From NCBI GenBank assembly GCA_023460395.1, contig JAEWQB010000018.1, forward strand, positions 124,001 through 188,000: a stretch of DNA of 64,000 nucleotides, written 5' to 3'. Origin of the DNA: Pseudomonadota bacterium. Its GTDB lineage: Bacteria; Desulfobacterota; Desulfovibrionia; Desulfovibrionales; Desulfovibrionaceae. The position numbers were made by a program, and so were the translations under genes. Within the stretch, counting starts at the first letter, position 1. Every line of letters starts with the position of its first letter. The notes beneath the pieces are model-generated. The model searched no databases. It was not told the origin of the DNA and was given only the letters and a program-made list of their open reading frames with translations. Below, in pieces: positions 44,329-53,648 of the stretch.

Positions 44329-44940
44329 ATGAACATGGACTCAAAGTATCTATCGGCCGGAGAAAGGCGCCAACTAACAGTGAAGACTGTTTTGGGTTTG
44401 GCGGCCGTTAAAAGTTTAAATGAAATAACCACAACTGTAATAGCAGGGACAATGGGGATTTCTCAGGGAGGGGTGTTTCGTCACTTCGCGACCAAGGATG
44501 AAATTTGGTCCGCCGTAATGGAATGGGTAAGCTGTGAATTGTATTCGCGAGTTGAAACCGCGGCTAGCACCGCTTCTACTCCGATTGAGGCGTTGCGGGC
44601 GATGTTTATTTCTCATGTATTGTTTGCCGCAGAGTTTCCTGGTGTCCCACGCCTTTTATTTGGAGAGCTTCAAAGAGTTGAGTCAACTCCAGCCAAAAGA
44701 ACTGCCTGTTTCCTTCTGAAGAAGTATACTGATTTGTTGATCGGAATTATTGAACAGGGGCAGCGATTTGGTGATATTGACGCCTCAATACAGACATCGG
44801 ATGCAGCGATCAATTATATTTGCATATTACAAGGAATCCTTGTCCGCTCTTTATTGTTTGATGATGTGTCTGAAGTGGTTAAAATGGCGCATCCTGCTGT
44901 CAATTTATACATAAGGTCTATCGAAGATAGAAGAAATTGA
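44329..44940 (+). CDS. TetR-family regulator
   Basis: A 203-residue regulator. The N-terminal helix-turn-helix (ITTTVIAGTMGISQGGVFRHFATKDEIWSAV) is typical of the family, followed by an all-helical ligand domain. It lies between divergent nrfHA and downstream hcp, so it probably controls one or both. The usual HcpR and NsrR regulators are absent from the island. The ATG at 44335 is an alternative start. Confidence 0.88.
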   Translation: MNMDSKYLSAGERRQLTVKTVLGLAAVKSLNEITTTVIAGTMGISQGGVFRHFATKDEIWSAVMEWVSCELYSRVETAASTASTPIEALRAMFISHVLFAAEFPGVPRLLFGELQRVESTPAKRTACFLLKKYTDLLIGIIEQGQRFGDIDASIQTSDAAINYICILQGILVRSLLFDDVSEVVKMAHPAVNLYIRSIEDRRN

Positions 44941-45126
44941 TGTCAACATCTCATTGATTTGTTGCTGGTTGTTGTTTGTGATCAATGGTGCAAATAAACA
45001 ATTATGCTACGAATAGTATGAGAATGTGCCGAAAGCGGAGAGCTGTATTTTGTAAAAATCCATATTTACGACAATATAAACAAAATCAGCATCTAAATAC
45101 ATTAACATACAACATCGGAGGTAAGT

Positions 45127-46788
45127 ATGTTTTGCTACCAATGCCAAGAGACAGCGAAAAACACGGGCTGTACCATCAAGGGAATGTGTGGAAAACCGGA
45201 AGAAACTGCGAATCTTCAGGACCTTCTGATTTTTGTCCTGCGGGGCATTGCAGTTTATGGCGAAAAGCTAAAGGAGCTTGGTCAAGCAGACCGGTCCAAT
45301 GGCGATTTCGTGCTTCAAGGCCTGTTCGCCACTATTACCAACGCCAACTGGGACGACACTCGTTTCGAGAGTCTGATTCATGAAGGTCTTAGGCGTCGTG
45401 ATATGCTCAAAGCCAAGTTTATGATCGCTTATAAGGCAACGCACGGCATAGAATTCACTGCGGCGCTACCCGACGCAGCGACTTGGAATGGACCGATTTC
45501 TTCCTTTGCTGAAAAAGCCAAAACGGTTGGCATTCAGACCACGGAAAACGAAGACGTGCGGTCTTTGCGCGAGTTTTTGATAATTGGTCTCAAGGGCATT
45601 GCCGCCTATGCTGAACACGCCGCTGTTTTAGGATACCGTAAACCGGAAGTTGACGACTTCATGCTTGAAGCGCTCGCATCCACAACTAAGAATCTTTCTG
45701 TGGATGAGATGGTTGGCTTGGTTATGAAGGCCGGAGAAATCTCAGTCACGACAATGGCTCTTCTGGATGAAGCTAACACCTCCACTTACGGACATCCCGA
45801 AATCACGGAAGTCAATATCGGCGTCGGCAACAAGCCCGGCATCCTCATCAGCGGTCATGATCTCAAGGACATGGAGGAACTGCTCAAACAGACAGTAGGC
45901 GCTGGGATCGATATCTATACCCATGGTGAAATGCTTCCAGCAAACTACTACCCGGCTTTCAAAAAGTATGACCACTTTGTTGGCAACTACGGCGGTTCAT
46001 GGTGGCATCAGAATACAGACTTCGAGGATTTCAACGGCCCTATCCTTCTGACAACCAACTGCCTCGTGCCTCTGAAGAAAAGCAATACTTACCTTGACCG
46101 TCTTTATACGACTGGTGTCGTAGGCTATGAAGGTGCTATACATCTAGCAGACCGCCCTGAAGGTGGCGCCAAGGACTTTTCTGGAATAATCGCTCAGGCC
46201 AAGAAGTGTTCTCCTCCTAAGGAGCTTGAAAAAGGTACCATAGTTGGGGGCTTCGCACATCATCAGGTGACCGCTTTAGCGGACAAAGTCGTGGATGCCG
46301 TCAAATCCGGTGCGATAAAGAGGTTCGTGGTCATGGCAGGTTGTGACGGACGTCAGAAATCCCGCGAATACTATACGGAAGTAGCAGAGAATCTTCCAAA
46401 GGACACAGTTATCCTGACTGCGGGGTGTGCCAAGTATCGTTACAACAAGCTGAATCTCGGAGACATCGGCGGCATCCCACGTGTCCTCGATGCTGGCCAG
46501 TGTAATGACTCATACTCTCTCGCCGTCATTGCTCTTAAGCTCAAGGAAATCTTTGGACTGGATGATATCAACGATCTGCCTGTGTCTTATGACATCGCCT
46601 GGTACGAACAGAAAGCTGTCGCGGTACTACTTGCTCTGCTTTTCTTGGGAGTAAAAGGAATCCGCTTAGGCCCGACTCTGCCTGGCTTCCTGTCCCCCAA
46701 TGTCGCCAAGGTTGTTATTGAAAAATTCGACCTCAAACCTATAGGGACCGTACAGGAAGACATCGCGGCAATGATGGCCGGCAAGTAG
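45127..46788 (+). CDS. hcp: Hybrid cluster protein (hydroxylamine reductase)
   Basis: A 553-residue cytoplasmic iron-sulfur protein. The N-terminal [4Fe-4S] ligands follow CX2CX8CX5C (Cys 3, 6, 15, 21), the class typical of anaerobes. The later ligands of the hybrid 4Fe-2S-2O cluster are visible: the His in GHDLKD, TTNCLVP, AGCDGR, TAGCAKY, GQCNDS and the Glu in WYEQKA. It reduces nitric oxide to N2O (and hydroxylamine to ammonia in vitro), protecting the cell from NO formed from nitrite. A strong GGAGG precedes the ATG, and a terminator follows. Confidence 0.96.
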   Translation: MFCYQCQETAKNTGCTIKGMCGKPEETANLQDLLIFVLRGIAVYGEKLKELGQADRSNGDFVLQGLFATITNANWDDTRFESLIHEGLRRRDMLKAKFMIAYKATHGIEFTAALPDAATWNGPISSFAEKAKTVGIQTTENEDVRSLREFLIIGLKGIAAYAEHAAVLGYRKPEVDDFMLEALASTTKNLSVDEMVGLVMKAGEISVTTMALLDEANTSTYGHPEITEVNIGVGNKPGILISGHDLKDMEELLKQTVGAGIDIYTHGEMLPANYYPAFKKYDHFVGNYGGSWWHQNTDFEDFNGPILLTTNCLVPLKKSNTYLDRLYTTGVVGYEGAIHLADRPEGGAKDFSGIIAQAKKCSPPKELEKGTIVGGFAHHQVTALADKVVDAVKSGAIKRFVVMAGCDGRQKSREYYTEVAENLPKDTVILTAGCAKYRYNKLNLGDIGGIPRVLDAGQCNDSYSLAVIALKLKEIFGLDDINDLPVSYDIAWYEQKAVAVLLALLFLGVKGIRLGPTLPGFLSPNVAKVVIEKFDLKPIGTVQEDIAAMMAGK

Positions 46789-46796
46789 ACATTAAT

Positions 46797-46823
46797 GGGG
46801 AGCTTCGGCTCCCCTTTGTCTTT
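46797..46823 (+). terminator. Rho-independent terminator of hcp
   Basis: Perfect 7-base stem GGGGAGC/GCTCCCC with a UUCG-type tetraloop, followed by TTTGTCTTT. It lies 8 bases past the stop. Confidence 0.9.
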
Positions 46824-46899
46824 AAACGGCAAGTCTTTCTTTGTGGTTTGTTGAGCTTTCTTTCCATATGAACATCGTGTTTATCCAAAGGGGGATAAA

Positions 46900-49137
46900 A
46901 TGATGAGTCCAAAGGTGAAGGCTGTTTTCCTTTTTTGTCTTGCGTTGACTTTTGGTGTTCTGATTTTTGGCGGCTATGCTATTAACAAGGAAAAACCACC
47001 CATTCCCGGCAAAGTTCTGGATTATTCGGGTGTAGTTCTGTTCACAAAAGATGATGTTGTCGGAGGGCAAAACTATTTTTACAGCAGAGGAGGGCAACAT
47101 ATCGGCACCATATGGGGACATGGTGCGTATCTTGCGCCTGACTGGTCGGCTGATTTTCTGCACCGCATGGGACTTTTCTTAGCCGCACGGTATAAGGGGC
47201 TGGATGCTGAACAGGCTGCCACGTTCACCCATGATGATTACAAACTACTCCCCCCAGATGATCAGGCTCGGCTTCAGGTTCTCGTGACACAGGAAATGAA
47301 GGAGAATCGCTACGATCCCCTCACAGAAATGCTGACTTTGACGGAATTTCAAACAGAAGCATTTCTGGCATTAACCCACTACTACACAGACCTTTTTCAG
47401 AACGGAAATGATCGTATGGGTCTACAGCCCGGGATCGTTAGAACGGCTGAGGAAGGGCGTTTGGTGACAGTGTTTTTTGCATGGCTTGCCTGGGCTGCCG
47501 GTACGCAACGGTTAGACGCCGAGCATACCTATACGACCAACTGGCCCTACGATCCACTGGTCGGCAATGAACCCCTGCCCGACTTTCTCATCTGGTCCAT
47601 CGTTAGTGTCATCCTGCTCATTTTTGGTATTGCGGGAGCTGTATTCGTTTACCAGCGATATGTAGGTCTCGGCGATTACGGGAATAATCTGAAGCTCGAT
47701 TTCCCGGAGCCGACGCCGACGCCGAGCCAGAAAGCAACGCTTGTTTATTTTATTACTGCGATTGCCCTCTTTACCCTACAATTGGGCCTTGGTGCTGTAA
47801 CAGCCCACTTTACTGTGGAAGGCAATTCCTTCTTCGGCATCCCTATCGCCTCTATTCTACCCTATGCGGCAGTGAGAACGTGGCACATCCAGTTGTCCAT
47901 TTTCTTCATCGCCACATGTTTTCTGGCAGCGGGGCTCTTTATAGGACCTTTTGTAGGTAGGGAGCCCAGAGGGCAGGCCTTTGGGGTTATTGCTCTCTTT
48001 GGGGCGCTGGTAGTTGTTGTGCTGGGTACTTTGGGTGGCACCTGGCTCTCCGTGTCCGGCTTCTTTGACGGCGACGGGTTCATGTTCGGCCATCAGGGGT
48101 ACGAATTTATCGAGCTCGGCCGTGTTTGGCAGATTCTGCTCATCGTTGGTATGATCATCTGGCTCATTCTTGTTTGGCGGGCCATTCGCCCGGCCGTTCA
48201 GGCCGAAACGGACGGCGGCGGGCTCACACATATGCTCTTGTATAGCTCGGTGTCCATTCCGCTTTTCTACATGGCGGGTCTACTTTATGGAAAGGGGAGT
48301 CATCTATCAGACGCTGAATACTGGCGGTGGTGGGTCGTTCATCTGTGGGTCGAAGGCTTCTTCGAAGTTTTCGCCACGGTGGTAATGGCTTTCCTGCTTA
48401 TGCATATAGGAGCCGTTAGCAAGAAATTTGCCCTTACCAGTGTGTACTTCATAGTCTTTTTGTATCTCGGCAGCGGGGTCATTGGCACCTTCCATCACCT
48501 CTATTGGAGTGGTTCCCCAACTATAGTCATTGCCCTCGGAGCGGTTTTTTCGGCCTTGGAGGTCGTGCCCTTGTCGCTTTTGGGGTTCGAGGCCGCACAT
48601 AACCTCAAGATCGTGGATCAGGGGGGCAAGGGATACGCATATAGATGGCCTATCTACTTCTTCGTGGCTGTAGCGTTTTGGAATCTTGTCGGGGCAGGCG
48701 TGTTTGGCTTCCTGATCAACCCGCCCATTGTCCTGTACTATGCCCAAGGCATCAACACCACGCCGATTCATTCACACGGAGCATTGTTTGGCGTGTACGG
48801 CATGCTTGCGATTTCCCTGATGCTCTTTTCCGTACGGCATATAGTCTCGAAGGCTTCCTGGTCGGACAAACTTCTCAAATGGAGCTTCTGGGGACTCAAT
48901 GGAGGTCTAGCGGGTATGATGGTCATCAGCTTGATCCCCTCGGGCTTCTTCCAGTTCTACCACGCGGTGAAAGAAGGCCTGTGGTTTGCGCGCAGCCCTG
49001 AAATCACATCCAGTGAATTCATCCGCACTGTGACGTGGTTACGAATGCTACCAGATGTGATTTTTGCAGTTGGGGCATTTTCGTTGTTGCTCTTCCTGCT
49101 GCGAGCAATTTGGTTGAGCTTCCTCAAGAAATCATAG
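46900..49137 (+). CDS. norZ: Quinol-dependent nitric oxide reductase
   Basis: A 745-residue single-subunit qNOR with about 14 membrane helices. The N-terminal part has the fused NorC-like periplasmic domain (GGQNYFYSRGGQHIGTIWGHG). The haem-copper-type core carries the conserved His residues in WHIQLSIFF, HLWVEGFFEVFATVV, GTFHHLYW and HSHGALFGVYG, and Glu residues of the iron site. It reduces NO to N2O with menaquinol, complementing Hcp and NrfA. It starts with tandem ATG codons after AAAGGGGGAT. Confidence 0.95.
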   Translation: MMSPKVKAVFLFCLALTFGVLIFGGYAINKEKPPIPGKVLDYSGVVLFTKDDVVGGQNYFYSRGGQHIGTIWGHGAYLAPDWSADFLHRMGLFLAARYKGLDAEQAATFTHDDYKLLPPDDQARLQVLVTQEMKENRYDPLTEMLTLTEFQTEAFLALTHYYTDLFQNGNDRMGLQPGIVRTAEEGRLVTVFFAWLAWAAGTQRLDAEHTYTTNWPYDPLVGNEPLPDFLIWSIVSVILLIFGIAGAVFVYQRYVGLGDYGNNLKLDFPEPTPTPSQKATLVYFITAIALFTLQLGLGAVTAHFTVEGNSFFGIPIASILPYAAVRTWHIQLSIFFIATCFLAAGLFIGPFVGREPRGQAFGVIALFGALVVVVLGTLGGTWLSVSGFFDGDGFMFGHQGYEFIELGRVWQILLIVGMIIWLILVWRAIRPAVQAETDGGGLTHMLLYSSVSIPLFYMAGLLYGKGSHLSDAEYWRWWVVHLWVEGFFEVFATVVMAFLLMHIGAVSKKFALTSVYFIVFLYLGSGVIGTFHHLYWSGSPTIVIALGAVFSALEVVPLSLLGFEAAHNLKIVDQGGKGYAYRWPIYFFVAVAFWNLVGAGVFGFLINPPIVLYYAQGINTTPIHSHGALFGVYGMLAISLMLFSVRHIVSKASWSDKLLKWSFWGLNGGLAGMMVISLIPSGFFQFYHAVKEGLWFARSPEITSSEFIRTVTWLRMLPDVIFAVGAFSLLLFLLRAIWLSFLKKS

Positions 49138-49145
49138 GAACTCAC

Positions 49146-49171
49146 GGAGGGGCGACCCTATTCGCCCCTCC
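49146..49171 (+). terminator. Hairpin after norZ
   Basis: A 10-base-pair GC-rich stem (GGAGGGGCGA and complement) with a 6-base loop lies 8 bases beyond the stop. No U run follows, so termination is uncertain. Confidence 0.5.
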
Positions 49172-49278
49172 ACACAACCATAGTGGAAAACGATGCTCCC
49201 GAGCTTTTTAGTGTGAGTAGATATAAAAACTAATGCGGCGGCAGATTCGAGCAATTGTACCCAGATGGAAGAACAAGC

Positions 49279-49875
49279 ATGAATAATCGTTGTGATCCAT
49301 TGATACTGACTGATGATGACATCCTTGATGCAATGCAAGCCATGCAGGGCTTTGTGGACATTACGCCAGGGACGTTCAAGGAAATCTATTTGCTTTCATA
49401 TGAACTGGCTTTGAAAAGAATCAGGGCAGTTGGAAAAGCGAAAGAGATTATGACTACTCCCGTCCACTACCTGAGCAAAGAAATGAACCTGACGGAAGCA
49501 GCTTCTTTCATGGCCGAACGTGGGATCAGTGGCGCCCCGGTCATTGACGACACGGGACTGGTCTGTGGAGTTGTTTCGGAAAAAGACTTTCTTCGAAAGA
49601 TGGGATTGCCCATAACCGCAGGGATAATGTCCGTTGTCGGAGAGTGTTTGGCAATCAACAGATGTCTGGTTTCCGACCTGCGGGAAAGTTATGTTCATGA
49701 ACTAATGAGCCATCCTCCCATTATCACGTATGCAGAGACGACGTTGGCCGAAATTTCACAGATATTCATGTCGCATTCCATAAATCGAATACCAATTTGC
49801 AACGACGACGGGTCTCCGCTTGGTATCGTTACGAGAACCGACCTCGTCAGTTCCCTATGTCAGATGGTGGAATAG
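49279..49875 (+). CDS. CBS-domain pair protein
   Basis: A 198-residue soluble protein. After ~65 helical residues come two CBS domains: the first from AKEIMTTPVHYLSKEMNLTE with GISGAPVIDDTGLVCGVVSEKDF, the second from VHELMSHPPIITYAETTL with INRIPICNDDGSPLGIVTRTDL. CBS pairs bind adenine nucleotides and gate transporters or enzymes. The stop is followed at once by the ATG of the HPP-family gene, so it very probably regulates that membrane protein. GGAAGA precedes the ATG at 49279. Confidence 0.92.
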   Translation: MNNRCDPLILTDDDILDAMQAMQGFVDITPGTFKEIYLLSYELALKRIRAVGKAKEIMTTPVHYLSKEMNLTEAASFMAERGISGAPVIDDTGLVCGVVSEKDFLRKMGLPITAGIMSVVGECLAINRCLVSDLRESYVHELMSHPPIITYAETTLAEISQIFMSHSINRIPICNDDGSPLGIVTRTDLVSSLCQMVE

Positions 49876-50412
49876 ATGAATATTTTTAAAAAAATGAAAG
49901 GAACTACGCAAAGCCCACCAATGGTCGGGAAAGCAGAAGTCTTGTGGTCGTGGGTTGGCGCTTTTTTGGGTATTGCGCTAGTCGGTGCTTTTCAATCAAT
50001 GGTCGTCGATAGTTTAGGCTGCACCCTCCTCATTGGTTCTTTTGGGGCCACAGCGGTTCTGGTATATGGAGCTGTGCGAAGCCCATTAGCGCAGCCAAGA
50101 AATGTTCTCGGTGGACACGTTCTCTCGGCATTAGTTGGGGTGACTTCTTACCAAATCGCTGGGGATATAGTCTGGCTGGCGGCGGCTCTGGCCGTTTCAA
50201 CTGCTATTGCGCTAATGCACGTAACGAGAACCTTGCATCCTCCGGGAGGAGCGACAGCTCTTATCGCAGTGATTGGAGGTAACTCAATACATCAATTGGG
50301 ATCTCTTTATGCGCTTATTCCAGTTGGACTCGGAGCGCTCCTTCTTCTGGCGGTAGCTCTTGTGATCAATAATATTGCACCCCACAGGCGCTATCCTGAA
50401 TTTTGGTTGTAG
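49876..50412 (+). CDS. HPP-family membrane protein, possible nitrite transporter
   Basis: A 178-residue protein with four to five membrane helices and the HPP signature (TRTLHPPGGATALIAVIGG). The QPRNVLGGHVLSALVG stretch is also typical. Plant and cyanobacterial HPP proteins have been linked to nitrite transport. Next to nrfHA, hcp and norZ, nitrite uptake or export is a good hypothesis. Separate CBS and HPP genes with no gap mirror the fused HPP-CBS proteins known elsewhere. It is the last gene before an IS3-type element. Confidence 0.9.
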   Translation: MNIFKKMKGTTQSPPMVGKAEVLWSWVGAFLGIALVGAFQSMVVDSLGCTLLIGSFGATAVLVYGAVRSPLAQPRNVLGGHVLSALVGVTSYQIAGDIVWLAAALAVSTAIALMHVTRTLHPPGGATALIAVIGGNSIHQLGSLYALIPVGLGALLLLAVALVINNIAPHRRYPEFWL

Positions 50413-50520
50413 TGGAAAAGGTCAAAGCGGACGCTTTTCAAATCAACACAGACTGATCCTGCTACGGAGTTGTGGACACGGAGTTAAGCCACTATCCTGA
50501 ATCAAACAGGAGCAGCGGAT

Positions 50521-50815
50521 GAGTAACATGCTACGAATGTAAGGTGATGAGTTTAAACAAAATTGTTTCATGTAGGCAGGGGGCCCTGGACGCTCGGTTT
50601 CCGAAGTTGCTGAAAGCTTGGGGATCGGTCCAGACCTCATATATCGATGGGATCGTGAGCTGCGCGGACAAGGCCAAATCGCCTTTCCTGGCCACAGCAT
50701 ACCGGCTTTGACCGATGAACAGCGAAGAATCAAGGAGCTGGAGAAAAAACTGAGGGATGCAGAGATTGAGCGAGACATCCTAAAAAAGCCTTGGCCATCT
50801 TCAGCAAAGCACCGA
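50521..50815 (+). pseudogene. IS3-family orfA, inactivated
   Basis: The frame holds the helix-turn-helix (VSEVAESLGIGPDLIYRW) and leucine-zipper (RRIKELEKKLRDAEIERDIL) of OrfA. The first ~20 codons carry a frameshift and a TAG stop (near 50574), so the N-terminus is lost. At the end an A6 run (50781-50786) is followed, in the -1 frame, by the usual ALAIFSKAPN ending. That could be the programmed frameshift site of the family or a lost base. Confidence 0.75.
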
Positions 50816-50816
50816 A

Positions 50817-51662
50817 TTGATATTCCGGATTGTACACGAAAACCGCTCGTCGTTTTCGGTGAAGAAGATGTGCCATGCTCTCCGTGTTTCTCAGAGCGGT
50901 TACTACACGTGGACGGTGCGGGCAGCATCAAGGCGAGCGCAAGAGAATGTGCTCCTACGGAAAAGAATTGCCGAGTTGTATGCGGAGCATGGAGGTATGG
51001 CGGGAAGTCCGATGATTACGGGGGACTTGCGTGCTGAAGAATCATTTCGAAACGTCAGCCGCCCCCGCGTGGCGCGGCATATGCGCAGCATGGCATTGCG
51101 TTGCCGGACAAACAGAAAATTCGTTGTAACGACGGATTCAACTCATTCAGAGCCAGTGGCTTCAAATATTTTGAATCGGCAGTTCACGGCAACTGCTCCT
51201 AACAAGACATGGGTGACGGACATCACCTATCTCAAGGTCGGAAGACGATGGCACTACCTTACGGTCTTTATTGATTTATATTCACGGATTGTTGTGGGAT
51301 GGGATCTCAGCGATTCACTAGAGCGGCACTCCGTTATACATGCCTTTCAAAAGGCAATCGTGCGTCGCAGGCCTGCTGTCGGACTGTTGGTTCACAGCGA
51401 TCGCGGTATCCAATATGCGAGCAAGGATTTCAGGGCAAGACTCAAGCTGAACGGCTGCATTCAAAGCATGAGCAGGAAGGGCAACTGCTGGGATAATGCG
51501 GTCGCCGAGTCGTTCTTCCACACACTGAAAACACAGTTCATACGGCATCATAAGTTTTTGACCCGTTACGAGGCAGAGTTGGCTTTGTTTCAATACATCG
51601 AAGCCTACTACAACCGCAGGAGACGGCATTCATCAAAAGGTTGGATGTCTCCGGCAGAATAA
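50817..51662 (+). CDS. IS3-family transposase OrfB (DDE integrase), truncated by about 10 residues
   Basis: A 281-residue rve-type integrase. An N-terminal HTH_21 region (KKMCHALRVSQSGYYTW) precedes the catalytic core with the DDE residues in TWVTDITYL, VHSDRGIQY and NAVAESFFHTLK. It ends at SPAE with a TAA where relatives have Tyr or Phe, after which the same frame continues with the normal ending (ERQAYQKVA) and a second stop. With orfA broken, the element is probably immobile by itself. Confidence 0.88.
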   Translation: MIFRIVHENRSSFSVKKMCHALRVSQSGYYTWTVRAASRRAQENVLLRKRIAELYAEHGGMAGSPMITGDLRAEESFRNVSRPRVARHMRSMALRCRTNRKFVVTTDSTHSEPVASNILNRQFTATAPNKTWVTDITYLKVGRRWHYLTVFIDLYSRIVVGWDLSDSLERHSVIHAFQKAIVRRRPAVGLLVHSDRGIQYASKDFRARLKLNGCIQSMSRKGNCWDNAVAESFFHTLKTQFIRHHKFLTRYEAELALFQYIEAYYNRRRRHSSKGWMSPAE

Positions 51663-51722
51663 GAACGTCAGGCATATCAAAAAGTGGCTTAACCTGTTCT
51701 CCTCGAATATGTAGTAGGATCA

Positions 51723-52619
51723 GGGTATGACAATTACCCCAGCCCCTGGATTCTCTCGAAAAGCGTGTTTTTTGAGGGGGGAGGAGGGCAAAAATCAAGT
51801 TTTGGTCTATTCTTTGGACACAACAAAGCCTACCAACTGACGATTTGTCGAGCGAGTTTCATCACGAGCGCAAATTCTTGCGCTATACTCGGGACTCCTC
51901 GTCAGAGGCAATTTTAAAAAGAGTCTGTTGGTTCGATTTTTGCCACCTCTCCTTTTGAGGTTATCAACACCCAGTTCTGATTCAACAGGGGACAATACCG
52001 AGACACGGCTCCTTTCAGTCGTGTAATTGGGTGCAATAAGAACGGGGACTGTTTTCCTTCAACTGGTACCGCACAGTTTCTCCAAGGCGGCCATCATCAC
52101 GGGAGTCAAACATTCCGACCTCTGACGCTTATGTATTCAGCGCACTAACGGGAACGGGGCCGCATGTCACTGCTTGCTGTTCCCCAAGAATAGGCGAATG
52201 TCTTGCGATAATTTCTCCTTTTAGAACTGCGGTTGAGACCACCGATGTAGCCTGGTTCCACTGGGACGCTACTCCAGCAGGCCTTGTCCATCAGGTTAAA
52301 GATCATATACCTTCCCGCGAAAAACGTGGCAAATCGTCCAGTGATACACTGGGAAGGTGAAGCCGAATATTTTGGCTCGCTTTGCCCTTCTTCACAATGC
52401 GGACGTCCACCTTCAAGGTGTAGCAAGGGGCTATTGCAAACAAAACTGATATGATACACTATCTAGACTGATGTCAGGAGGTGGATCTCCAAGGGGCTTC
52501 CTCAGGCCGTTAGCATCCGCTGGGGGTACGGTTTAGCAGGGCAATTCCAACCCCGCCTCCTGTTCGAAATTATTCTTTCCAAAAGACAAGCTGAGACTGA
52601 AAAACGGGGAGGCTGGGGC
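51723..52619. other. Long gene-poor region between the IS and the Fic gene
   Basis: About 900 bases without a convincing intact gene. The minus strand 52145-52459 may hold a decayed transposase. The rest shows no clear repeat or hairpin. Confidence 0.5.
52145..52459 (-). pseudogene. Possible decayed ISXO2/IS1595-type transposase fragment
   Basis: A 104-codon frame contains VPVEPGYIGGLNRSSKRR, which resembles the VEVDETYIGG...NKH region of ISXO2-like transposases. The catalytic Asp-Glu are replaced (EP for DE) and no larger domain is present. This is a weak similarity by eye. Confidence 0.25.
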
Positions 52620-53648
52620 ATGAGCAAACCGGGAACCTATGGTCCCCCGTACACCATCACTTCAGAGATTCTGAACCATGTTGCTGCCATCAGCGAGGCT
52701 GTAGGACGGTTGGCCGTGCTTTCCGATCAGATGAAATCTCTTCGCTTGCGTCGCATCAACCGCATCCGCACCATCCACGGTTCGTTAGCCATCGAGGGCA
52801 ACACCCTGAGTGAAGCGCAGGTAACCGCAATCCTCGACGGCAAACGCATTATTGCGCCCCCCCGCGAGGTGCAGGAGGTAAAGAATGCCTTGGCTGCTTA
52901 CGACCATTTCGCCACATGGAAGCCGGAGATGGAAAAAGACCTGCTGGAGGCTCACCGAATTCTGATGTCCGGGCTGGTCGACGAGGCGGGGAGGTACCGG
53001 CGTGGCGGTGTGGGTGTGCTGGCAGGCCAACAAATAGTTCACATGGCCCCTCCCGCAGGCCGGATACCACAGCTTATGTCCGACCTGTTCGGTTGGTTGA
53101 GCGCCACCGATGCCCACCCGCTTATCGTTGGTTCAGTCTTTCACTACGAATTTGAATTCATCCACCCCTTCGCCGATGGCAACGGTCGCATGGGACGTCT
53201 GTGGCAAAGCCTTATCCTGTCCCGCTGGAATCCCTTGTTCGCCGATATCCCGGTGGAAAGCCTGGTCTTCGAGCATCAGGCCGAGTACTACCAGGCAATT
53301 CAGGAGAGCACCCAGCAGACAGACTCTGCCCCCTTCATCGCCTTCATGCTACGGATGATTCTGGAAACCGTGACTTCCTCCGCCCCTCAAGTCACCCCTC
53401 AAGTCACCCCCCAAGTCACCCCCCAAGTCGGCGAGCTGCTGGCGGTAGTCAACGGAGACATGGGCCGCGAGGCTCTGCAATCCGCGCTGGGGCTTGCAGA
53501 TCGTAAATCGTTCCGTGAACGCTACCTCAGACCGGCCTTGGACGATGGCCTGATAGAAATGACGATCCCCGACAAGCCCAACAGCCGATTACAGAAATAT
53601 CGCCTGACCGACAAAGGACGCCAGTTGGTAGAGTATCGCAAGAAATAG
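52620..53648 (+). CDS. Fic-family protein (AMP-transferase type) with a C-terminal winged helix
   Basis: A 342-residue Fic protein. An N-terminal inhibitory helix motif of class II is visible (SLAIEGNTLS, with the Glu that blocks ATP). The active site is HPFADGNGRMGR, complete with catalytic His. After the Fic core come four PQVT-type repeats (residues 256-270) and a winged-helix domain (QSALGLADRKSFRERYLRPAL). Such proteins AMPylate target proteins; many are regulators or toxin-like. It is monocistronic. No antitoxin gene is adjacent, in keeping with built-in inhibition. Confidence 0.9.
   Translation: MSKPGTYGPPYTITSEILNHVAAISEAVGRLAVLSDQMKSLRLRRINRIRTIHGSLAIEGNTLSEAQVTAILDGKRIIAPPREVQEVKNALAAYDHFATWKPEMEKDLLEAHRILMSGLVDEAGRYRRGGVGVLAGQQIVHMAPPAGRIPQLMSDLFGWLSATDAHPLIVGSVFHYEFEFIHPFADGNGRMGRLWQSLILSRWNPLFADIPVESLVFEHQAEYYQAIQESTQQTDSAPFIAFMLRMILETVTSSAPQVTPQVTPQVTPQVGELLAVVNGDMGREALQSALGLADRKSFRERYLRPALDDGLIEMTIPDKPNSRLQKYRLTDKGRQLVEYRKK
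53385..53429 (+). repeat. 12-base tandem repeat within the Fic gene
   Basis: Nearly four units of CCNCAAGTCACC encode PQVT-PQVT-PQVT-PQV. The unit length is a multiple of three, so copy number changes would keep the frame and vary the linker between Fic and the winged helix. Confidence 0.85.

Larger units (their letters stand above)
50454..51722 (+). mobile_element. IS3-family insertion sequence, degraded
   Basis: The ends are imperfect inverted repeats: TGATCCTGCTAC at the left and its near-complement GTAGTAGGATCA at the right, with a second matching block (TTAAGCCACT / AGTGGCTTAA) inside. Length is about 1.27 kb and the terminal bases are TG...CA, as in the family. Inside are a broken orfA and a nearly complete orfB. 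I see no target duplication in the flanking bases, so one flank may have been rearranged. The right end is accurate to about one base. Confidence 0.85.

Noticed and set aside
50781..50786. A6 run taken as proof of programmed frameshifting in the IS3 element
   Set aside because: The family does use such sites, but this copy of orfA is already broken upstream, so a lost base is equally likely.
53385..53429. Tandem repeat considered as a CRISPR array
   Set aside because: There are no spacers; the 12-base units are contiguous and encode PQVT in frame. No CRISPR array is visible in the window.
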